This document shows, piece after piece, positions 6,629 through 12,193 of a stretch of DNA of 12,193 bases. The first letter of the stretch is position 1. Each line of letters begins with the position of its first letter. The notes below the pieces were generated by a model. That model searched no databases. It saw nothing but the letters and a program-made list of their open reading frames with translations, and was not told where the DNA came from. The stretch comes from Candidatus Neomicrothrix sp. UBA2110. GTDB lineage: Bacteria; Actinomycetota; Acidimicrobiia; Acidimicrobiales; Poriferisodalaceae. The position numbers and the translations under genes were made by a program. The stretch spans positions 1 through 12,193 of the forward strand of contig DCYM01000119.1 in NCBI GenBank assembly GCA_002331465.1, given 5' to 3'.

Positions 6629-7834
6629 ATGCTCTTAGACGGAATCCGCATCCTTGACCTGACGCAATACCTGTCCGGGCCAAGCGCAACACGGATGTTG
6701 GCCGAACTCGGTGCGGACGTCATCAAAGTGGAATATGGGCCGAGTGGCGACCCAAGCCGGACGTTGCCATTTGTCTCGGGAAACAGTTCCTCCTATTACA
6801 CCCAACAAAACCGGGGAAAACGATCGGTGTGTATCGATCTGAGTACCGATCGTGGTTGTGATTTGGTTCGCGATATGGCGACGGGATGCGACGTAATAGT
6901 TGAGAACTTCGGGCCAGGTGTGCTGGAGAGACGCGGACTTTCTTGGGAACGTCTTACCAACATCAACAGTGGCATCATCATGGCTTCCATTTCCGCCTTC
7001 GGCAAAACCGGCCCTCTTTCGCATCTGCAAGGATTCGATCTGATGGGTCAAGCCCTTTCTGGCATGATGCACGTCACTGGAGACTCCGATGGACCACCGC
7101 AGTTCACCGGCTCACCAATCGCAGATTGTGCGGCTGGGCTTACCTTGTTTGGAGCTATTGGCCACGCCCTGTTCCATCGCGAACGTACAGGCGAAGGCCA
7201 ATACGTGGAGGTCACGCTGGTCGACCCGTTGTTTGCAATGCATTCAATTGCAGTTCAGGGTCACAGCGCTACTGATGGCACATGGCGACAGGAACGCTCA
7301 GGCAGGCAATTCAGCATTGTGGTTCCATCCGGCACGTATCAGGGCCCAGAAGGTTGGATTGTCCTTCAAGTACTGGCCCCCCAATGGGAGCGACTGTGCC
7401 AAGCCATGGGGCAGAAGGCTCTCGCCACGGACAAAAGATTCGCCACAGCAGAAGCTCGTATCGCTAACGCAACAGAGTTGTTGTCCTTAGTTGAACAGTG
7501 GATGCAAACATTCGACTCCGACGCAGCACTGTTGAAGCTCCTTGAAGACAATCGGATTCCAGCTGCACCCGTTTTGAGCCCGGAGGAAGCGATGACCCAC
7601 CCTCACTTCGTGGAACGGGGAATGACACGCACTGTAGAGGACCCAAATTTTGGCCACCTAACGGTCACAGGGCTCCCAATCCGATTCAGTTCCCTCCAGC
7701 CCCCGGACACTGAACCGGCACCACCGACTTTAGGAGAACACAATCAAGAAATAATGCGGGAGGTGCTTGCGCTGTCTGACGCCGAAATCGCTTCGTTGGT
7801 TACCGACGGAATTCTCATGCAGGAGGGAAAGTGA
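6629..7834 (+). CDS. Class III CoA-transferase (CaiB/BaiF family)
   Basis: This is a predicted enzyme that moves CoA from an acyl-CoA donor to a carboxylic acid, as formyl-CoA transferase and CaiB do. With ATG 6629-6631 it is 401 aa and begins MLLDGIRILDLTQYLSGP, the usual family N-terminus, followed by LAELGADVIKVE (24-35). The frame extends upstream to 6536 but would overlap the start of the divergent gene and add non-conserved residues. Other family segments are NRGKRSVCIDL (61-71), DVIVENFGPGVLERRGL (88-104), FGKTGPL (124-130), GFDLMGQALSG (135-145) and RTGEGQYVEVTL. The likely nucleophile is Asp166 in SPIADCAAGL, matching Asp169 of Oxalobacter formyl-CoA transferase. It diverges from the HyuA-like gene. 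A 78-bp gap separates it from the rhodanese gene, probably in the same transcript. Confidence 0.95.
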   Translation: MLLDGIRILDLTQYLSGPSATRMLAELGADVIKVEYGPSGDPSRTLPFVSGNSSSYYTQQNRGKRSVCIDLSTDRGCDLVRDMATGCDVIVENFGPGVLERRGLSWERLTNINSGIIMASISAFGKTGPLSHLQGFDLMGQALSGMMHVTGDSDGPPQFTGSPIADCAAGLTLFGAIGHALFHRERTGEGQYVEVTLVDPLFAMHSIAVQGHSATDGTWRQERSGRQFSIVVPSGTYQGPEGWIVLQVLAPQWERLCQAMGQKALATDKRFATAEARIANATELLSLVEQWMQTFDSDAALLKLLEDNRIPAAPVLSPEEAMTHPHFVERGMTRTVEDPNFGHLTVTGLPIRFSSLQPPDTEPAPPTLGEHNQEIMREVLALSDAEIASLVTDGILMQEGK

Positions 7835-7900
7835 CACTATCCAGATATTGGGCAATGATCAGGGGCAGTAGGTTCAGCTAACCGGTGAAAGCAAGTAACC

Positions 7901-7906
7901 AAAGGG
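7901..7906 (+). promoter_or_regulatory. Ribosome binding site AAAGGG for the rhodanese gene
   Basis: AAAGGG lies 6 nt before ATG 7913-7915. It is the only signal I see in the 78-bp gap 7835-7912; no terminator is evident there. Confidence 0.55.
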
Positions 7907-7912
7907 CAAAAT

Positions 7913-8326
7913 ATGACAATCGAATCTGTAAAGAAGATGGTCGAAGCAGCCAAAGCCGAGATTGACAATATTTCACCATCTGAAGCGTCACGCCGTGCCA
8001 ATGAAGAGGGTGCCTTGATTGTTGACATCCGCGACGTTCGTGAAATGCAACGTGATGGCGCCATACCTGGAGCGATGCACGCCCCGCGCGGGATGTTGGA
8101 GTTCTGGGTTTCTCCTGACTCTCCATACACGAAAGAAATTTTCGGCGAAGACCGAGAATTCGTTCTGTGTTGCGCCGGGGGTATGAGGTCTGCCTTATCA
8201 GCAAAGACACTGAAAGACATGGGCATGGAAAAAATTAGTCACATCGAGACAGGCTTTGGAGGTTGGAAAGCCGATGACATGGCCATCGAGACCTACGAAG
8301 AATGGAAAGCCAATCGCAACAGGTGA
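7913..8326 (+). CDS. Single-domain rhodanese-like sulfurtransferase
   Basis: A 137-aa protein formed almost entirely of one rhodanese domain. It has the CH2A-like LIVDIRDVREMQRDGAIPGAMHAPRG (35-60), a segment LEFWVSPDSPY, and the active-site loop VLCCAGGMRSALSA (84-97). Cys87 is the expected persulfide-carrying nucleophile (C-AGGM-R-S), and Cys86 next to it is an extra thiol. The C-terminal ISHIETGFGGWKADDM is the normal end of the fold. These proteins transfer sulfane sulfur to cyanide, thiols or partner enzymes. No signal peptide is seen. The 3' end overlaps the DMFase-like gene, so the pair is co-translated. Why a sulfur carrier should sit between a CoA-transferase and a DMFase-like enzyme is not clear; sulfur delivery, or protection from a released toxic product, are guesses. 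Confidence 0.93.
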   Translation: MTIESVKKMVEAAKAEIDNISPSEASRRANEEGALIVDIRDVREMQRDGAIPGAMHAPRGMLEFWVSPDSPYTKEIFGEDREFVLCCAGGMRSALSAKTLKDMGMEKISHIETGFGGWKADDMAIETYEEWKANRNR

Positions 8327-10494
8327 CTGGGCAAATCTTGACCCAAATCTTCAATCTTCACCAAACACGCACAGATAATCAACCCGGGGACGCCAAACAG
8401 ATCACTGGCTACTCTGAGCCCTTATCTCTGCGGGCAGGCGAACAAATCCAATGGTTTGGATCTAGTCACGTACCAACCAATGGCCTTCTAGATCTTGTCC
8501 GTTTGGAATGCGGCGACCCCACGCGATCCGGCCCCGGGTTCTCTGAACATCCTCTGGACAGCGTTGCGCCTTTGGATATCGAACTTGTGGAACAACCGCT
8601 AGCTCCCGGCTCCTTCGCAGAAGCAATACTGCCAGCAGATGACCCAAAGAACGTGTCAGTCGGCTTCTGGTTTCAACCGACTCTTCTCAAGCGAGACGGC
8701 ACCATTGCGTCAATGCGGTCCGATGACGAATCCATCGAAATTTTAAACAAAGGCGATTACCTGTTCGGCCGATTCGGTGGCGCCGAATTCCGACTTCGAG
8801 AACGTCCCCTTGAGAGACGCCGCTGGTATTTCCTCCACCTCGATATCCAGTTATCTGACCGCCGAGTGACGGCAAAAGTGACTACTCAGCGAAGCGCGTC
8901 GCCCGGTCGAGACCTCCTCCAACTGGGCGAAGACACGAAAGAATTCGAGATACCCGCTATCGCGTTTAACGGAATCGTTCTCCGACTTGCAGCCGGGATC
9001 GACAGCAGTCGTTGGGACGGCAGAATTGCCGCACCCGAAATCGTCATTGACGACACAACTCACATCTGGTCCTTCGCTGACGATATGGAATCCGCGGTAG
9101 TCAAGCCAATCAGCGGAGACACCGATCTGGCTTTTTACCAGTTACCGGCCCGCGGGGTAACCGGGCCACATTGGAATGGAGAACACCAACGTTGGACCGA
9201 AGCTCCGGACCAATGGGACGCCGCTCACTTTCATCACGACGATCTTTATGATGCTGGCTGGACACCGACGTTGACACTCGACCTTCCCGAAGAGTTACCG
9301 AGCGGCATCTACTGCTTTCGGTACCAAAGTGATGCCGGCACGGACCGGGTTCCTTTCTTCGTTCGGCCCGCCGCCACCGCTACCCATGCAGATATCGCCC
9401 TCCTCATGCCGACGTGTACCTATATGGCTTATGCCAACCACAGAATGCTTATCGAAGGCGCCGATTTCGTTGGGGCACGAAACAACCTGAGGCCCGAGCA
9501 CCAGTACGTTGCCGAACATGGCGAACTTGGCCTTAGCCACTACGAGAAGCATCCCGACGGAAGTGGGGTGATGTTCAGCTCGCGACGGCGCCCCGTGCTT
9601 CAGCTCCGACCCGGCGCCGACGGATGGAACTTCACTCCTGATACCGATCTGAACGCATTTTTGACCCACTTAGAGGTCAATCACGACATCGTGAGTGATG
9701 AGGATGTGCACACCGAAGGAGTAGCGGCGTTAGCGCCTTATCGGGTCATCGTGACCGGCACACATCCGGAGTATTGGTCCACGGCAATGCTGGACGCTTT
9801 GGACGAGTGGCAGCGCAGCGGGGGCCGCTTGATGTACCTGGGTGGGAACGGGTTTTACTGGCGGGTGTCTTTCAGCGATTCTTGGCCAGGAGCTATAGAA
9901 CTTCGCAGGGCTGAAGATGGCGTTCGCAACTGGCAAACCGGCGATGGTGAGAACTACCACGCGTGGGGTGGCGAATATGGTGGTCTGTGGCGTCGGAACG
10001 GCCGAGCTCCGAACCAGTTGGTCGGAATTGGGTTCGCGGCACAGGGTTTTGAAAGGGCGACGTATTACGTTCGCGACCCAGAAGCTCTCGAGTCGCGAGC
10101 CGCTTGGGTTTTGGAAGGGGTCGAGGATGAGCAGATTGGAACGTCAGGCCTCGGTGGAGGCGCTGCGGGCCAAGAGGTCGACCGTTTCGACGTCAAACTC
10201 GGATCGCCATCCCATGCAGTGGTCTTAGCGTCCGCGACGGACTTTGGCCCGGACATGCTTCGCACCAAAGAAGAATTTGAAGGAACGGTCGCGTTCCCAA
10301 ATCCTGATCCATTTGTCAGAGCGGACATGGTTTTTTTTGAAACGCCCGGCGACGGAGCAGTGTTCAGCGTTGGGTCCATTTCATGGTTTGGGGCTTTGTC
10401 GCGAAACGGCTACGACAACGATGTAGCGCGCATAACCGAGAACGTTGTACGGCGCTTCTTAGACCCAACGCCGTTTGAAGCACTCCCTACCTAA
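8302..10494 (+). CDS. N,N-dimethylformamidase large (beta) subunit-family protein
   Basis: A 730-aa protein that I recognise as resembling the large subunit of N,N-dimethylformamidase (DmfA2), which cleaves dimethylformamide to dimethylamine and formate using an iron held by two Tyr and one Glu. An N-terminal part is followed by a LamG/concanavalin-like region (about 118-260: VGFWFQPTLLKRDGTIASM, RRWYFLHLDIQL). The C-terminal catalytic half (about 365-725) has PTCTYMAYANHRM, LSHYEKHPDGSGV, YRVIVTGTHPEYW and LMYLGGNGFYWRV. Candidate iron ligands are Tyr374, Tyr414 and Glu490. Their spacing of 40 and 76 resembles Tyr399/Tyr440/Glu521, recalled for the Paracoccus enzyme. No gene for the small subunit (DmfA1) is adjacent. 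The ATG at 8302 overlaps the rhodanese gene by 25 nt. A GTG at 8323, forming GTGA with its stop, is an equal alternative (723 aa). Substrate may well differ from DMF. Confidence 0.88.
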   Translation: MESQSQQVTGQILTQIFNLHQTRTDNQPGDAKQITGYSEPLSLRAGEQIQWFGSSHVPTNGLLDLVRLECGDPTRSGPGFSEHPLDSVAPLDIELVEQPLAPGSFAEAILPADDPKNVSVGFWFQPTLLKRDGTIASMRSDDESIEILNKGDYLFGRFGGAEFRLRERPLERRRWYFLHLDIQLSDRRVTAKVTTQRSASPGRDLLQLGEDTKEFEIPAIAFNGIVLRLAAGIDSSRWDGRIAAPEIVIDDTTHIWSFADDMESAVVKPISGDTDLAFYQLPARGVTGPHWNGEHQRWTEAPDQWDAAHFHHDDLYDAGWTPTLTLDLPEELPSGIYCFRYQSDAGTDRVPFFVRPAATATHADIALLMPTCTYMAYANHRMLIEGADFVGARNNLRPEHQYVAEHGELGLSHYEKHPDGSGVMFSSRRRPVLQLRPGADGWNFTPDTDLNAFLTHLEVNHDIVSDEDVHTEGVAALAPYRVIVTGTHPEYWSTAMLDALDEWQRSGGRLMYLGGNGFYWRVSFSDSWPGAIELRRAEDGVRNWQTGDGENYHAWGGEYGGLWRRNGRAPNQLVGIGFAAQGFERATYYVRDPEALESRAAWVLEGVEDEQIGTSGLGGGAAGQEVDRFDVKLGSPSHAVVLASATDFGPDMLRTKEEFEGTVAFPNPDPFVRADMVFFETPGDGAVFSVGSISWFGALSRNGYDNDVARITENVVRRFLDPTPFEALPT

Positions 10495-10504
10495 AACCCT
10501 TCGT

Positions 10505-11182
10505 TTATTCGGAGCGGACGGAGGAAAGAAGGTCCGCGATTCGATTATCGGGCGGGTAATACCCCTCCGGCAGTTCGACCAGTGGGGGAGTGCTTTCCTT
10601 TAGAGGCTCCGGAGTTGAGTTGACATTGGGTTGGTCATCCGACTCTTGTTCTTCGTCGCTAGCCACATCTTCGGCTGGGTCGTTAGACACCGTCTCAGCA
10701 TCCACGTCCACGCCGGCAGCTTTGCGCGCGTCACGAGATTTCGACGTGAGGGCCGCAAGGCGCTCATCGGTTGCTGAGCTATCTGCTTCAGCAGCAGCCG
10801 GCGATACGGCCGGTGCGGGTTTCTGGACTACCGGTTGAGCGGGAGCATCCATCGCGGGTTGTTTAGCTGGCCTGGTGACCACAGCCGCCGCGACAGGCGG
10901 CGTTGCTGCTGTTAGAACAGCGGGCGAAACCGCTCTACTTTTCTCACCATTCTCTAATTCAATTGAGTTGTTTTGGATGTACTCCCACGCTGCAGGAGAG
11001 ACGAGTTTGCCTTCGGCGACCGACAGCGATTCGACTCCGTTGTCGAAACTCACGCGGTACCGAGTGGCCTTGATGCCGATCGCGCGTCCGACTCGGCCCA
11101 CCGTGCCCGCGCCCACTCCAGGAAGGTCCGCGATGAGAACCACACGGGTTCCCTTTTTCAGAGTCGAACTCTCAGGTGCCAT
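10505..11182 (-). CDS. Hypothetical protein: SH3-like N-terminal domain plus long disordered tail
   Basis: A 225-aa protein in three parts. Residues 8-63 (KKGTRVVLIADLPGVGAG, then GRVGRAIG and RYRVSFDNGVESL) look like a small KOW/SH3-like beta barrel, of a type I associate with actinobacterial proteins of unknown function. Residues about 85-135 are a low-complexity Ala/Pro/Val linker, and about 155-200 a Ser/Glu/Asp-rich acidic stretch with a charged helix (DERLAALTSKSRDARK, 139-154) between. The C-terminus EGYYPPDNRIADLLSSVRSE could be a short docking helix. There is no signal peptide or membrane segment. It lies 40 bp downstream of the TPR gene and ends 10 bp from the convergent DMFase-like gene. 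The ATG has no Shine-Dalgarno but TACGCT lies 8 nt upstream. Function unknown; a scaffold or nucleic-acid-binding role is only possible. Confidence 0.75.
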   Translation of the reverse strand: MAPESSTLKKGTRVVLIADLPGVGAGTVGRVGRAIGIKATRYRVSFDNGVESLSVAEGKLVSPAAWEYIQNNSIELENGEKSRAVSPAVLTAATPPVAAAVVTRPAKQPAMDAPAQPVVQKPAPAVSPAAAEADSSATDERLAALTSKSRDARKAAGVDVDAETVSNDPAEDVASDEEQESDDQPNVNSTPEPLKESTPPLVELPEGYYPPDNRIADLLSSVRSE

Positions 11183-11190
11183 GAGAACTG

Positions 11191-11196
11191 AGCGTA
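11191..11196 (-). promoter_or_regulatory. Candidate -10 box TACGCT for a leaderless transcript
   Basis: The reverse strand reads TACGCT, 8 nt, then ATG 11180-11182. It matches TANNNT at the leaderless distance and there is no Shine-Dalgarno. It would let the SH3-like gene be transcribed separately from the TPR gene upstream. Confidence 0.3.
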
Positions 11197-11221
11197 GACG
11201 GTTGCGACGCTCACGCCTCAG

Positions 11222-12193
11222 TCATCTCAAAGATTTGACATCCGTTTCGGACCGCCAGCCAAGAGCAACCGCTTCGCGTTGCGCCGATGACCCGTTACCG
11301 CCGGTGGCTTCATTCGCGAACGCTTGCCAAATCCTGGCTTGAGGAGATCTGGGACGCGCAGCGACTCGCAGCATTGCGTGACCATTTGACTGATCCATTC
11401 CGCAGTTTATTTGAGCACGGAGTAATGCTTGGCTAAACAAATCACGCTGGGCGGCACTTCCGCCAAGACGCCACCAAGAATCGGCCGCTTCTGTGAGTTC
11501 AGAGCATGCAAGGTTGCTGTCTCCGGACCCGAGGGCACCCATTCCTCTGGCGACGCGGAGGCCACATGTCTTGAGGACGTAGCTCGAATGCAGCTCTTGA
11601 TCGAACCCAGACCACAGTTCCATTCCCTTGAGGAGAGCCTCCAATTCGCTCGTTTTACTCAGACGCCCCAAGGCGAACGAATAATGGCAATCGTTGAAAG
11701 GATGACTGTGATGGCCCAGACGGTAAACGAGGCCTTCGGCGAGTCCTTCCCAGCGTTCCGCTACGTCGACACCAACAAACTCGAGCCGGCATAAAAGGGC
11801 AATAGCGTTGGACAACACCAAGCCCTCTACGGAGGGAGATGGATAAACCACTTCGTCAAACAAGGCAAGGACATCATCGTGGCGGCCGGTTTCAAGGAAG
11901 TACAACGCGAGATGCCACCAAACATGCCCAGCAAAACTTCCGCCTGCCTGTAGGGCCCTCTCGCTCTCACGTATCCAATGAATTCCCGGCTCCCATCGTC
12001 CTTGCATTTCCAAGACGTGAGCGACGGCATGCACGGACCAGAGATCATTTGGATTGCTTAAGACCGCCTCACGCCCCATGGGTTCGGCAGAAGAAAACTC
12101 CCCGGTTTCACAGAGAGCAAAACTGAGCATTCCGTCTAGAAGAGACTTTCGAGGTAAACCATCATTCCAATTCTCCCTAGCGGTTCTTACCGA
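11222..12193 (-). CDS. TTC38-like tetratricopeptide repeat protein, partial (N-terminus outside window)
   Basis: The frame is open to the right edge, so the first ATG (12128-12130) is internal. The residues before it (ARENWNDGLPRKSLLDG) continue the same protein, and 323 aa are visible. MLSFALCETGEFSSAEPMGREAVLSNPNDLWSVHAV is a TPR-type helix pair, with HVLEMQGRWEPGIHWI and HVWWHLALYFLETGRHDDVLALFDEVV as further pairs. The 'SFAL-ETGEF..AE..GREA...NP.D.W.VHAVAHVLEMQGR' pattern matches the TPR repeat protein 38 family, usually about 440-470 aa, so over 100 N-terminal residues are missing. These are cytosolic helical scaffolds with no established reaction. The C-terminus, from about residue 240, is more divergent. 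The SH3-like gene follows 40 bp downstream. Confidence 0.85.
   Translation of the reverse strand, partial: SVRTARENWNDGLPRKSLLDGMLSFALCETGEFSSAEPMGREAVLSNPNDLWSVHAVAHVLEMQGRWEPGIHWIRESERALQAGGSFAGHVWWHLALYFLETGRHDDVLALFDEVVYPSPSVEGLVLSNAIALLCRLEFVGVDVAERWEGLAEGLVYRLGHHSHPFNDCHYSFALGRLSKTSELEALLKGMELWSGFDQELHSSYVLKTCGLRVARGMGALGSGDSNLACSELTEAADSWWRLGGSAAQRDLFSQALLRAQINCGMDQSNGHAMLRVAARPRSPQARIWQAFANEATGGNGSSAQREAVALGWRSETDVKSLR

Noticed and set aside
7871..7883. GGTT-cagct-AACC hairpin in the CoA-transferase/rhodanese gap
   Set aside because: A 4-bp stem without a T-run is too weak to call a terminator or an operator.
10495..10504. Possible terminator between the convergent DMFase-like and SH3-like genes
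   Set aside because: The gap is only 10 bp and I see no hairpin with a T-run there or just inside either gene end.
11429..11794. A 121-codon plus-strand open frame
   Set aside because: It is antisense to the TPR gene, whose repeat pattern is continuous across the region; it has no recognisable motifs.

Overview
The window looks like a chromosomal segment of a bacterium, most probably an actinobacterium and perhaps a member of the Acidimicrobiia with moderate GC. This is inferred, not proven. The grounds are frequent GTG and TTG starts, several starts without a Shine-Dalgarno sequence that lie 6-8 nt behind a TANNNT box (the leaderless pattern common in actinobacteria), a tiny Lys/Ala-rich protein of a type I associate with actinobacteria, and a protein with a short SH3-like 'DLPGVGAGTVGRVGRA...RYRVSFDNGV' domain. 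There are no rRNA, tRNA, CRISPR, IS or phage genes.

Layout. (a) 1-306, minus strand: a Lys-rich microprotein followed by the start of a macrodomain (ADP-ribose hydrolase type) gene that runs off the left edge. An orphan macrodomain-like fragment sits just upstream, at 329-460. (b) 465-2060, minus: a Baeyer-Villiger-type flavin monooxygenase. (c) 2211-4534, plus: a crotonase-fold protein and an amidase-signature hydrolase, joined by a GTGA stop/start overlap. (d) 4527-6566, minus: a hydantoinase/oxoprolinase A-type protein, tail-to-tail with the amidase and overlapping it by 8 bp. (e) 6629-10494, plus: a class III CoA-transferase, a single-domain rhodanese, and a large protein of the N,N-dimethylformamidase large-subunit family that overlaps the rhodanese gene. 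(f) 10505-12193, minus: a TTC38-like TPR protein entering from the right edge, followed by a protein with an SH3-like N-terminus and a long disordered region.

The core (465-10494) reads as an accessory catabolic locus. It holds three different predicted C-N hydrolase or hydantoinase-type enzymes (amidase, HyuA-like, DMFase-like), one oxygenase that can convert ketones to esters or lactones, and two acyl-CoA enzymes (CoA-transferase, crotonase). A pathway consistent with this would oxidise and/or hydrolyse an amide, imide, lactam or formamide-like compound, load the acid product onto CoA and process it further. The substrate cannot be read from the sequence. Its parts are arranged as divergent pairs: monooxygenase/crotonase around a 150-bp gap, and HyuA/CoA-transferase around a 62-bp gap. 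The second gap shows two near mirror-image promoter elements.

No stretch over 300 bp lacks a gene. The gaps are 307-464 (a possible gene remnant), 2061-2210 (divergent control region), 6567-6628 (divergent promoters), 7835-7912 (only a ribosome binding site for the rhodanese is visible) and 11183-11221 (a possible -10 box).
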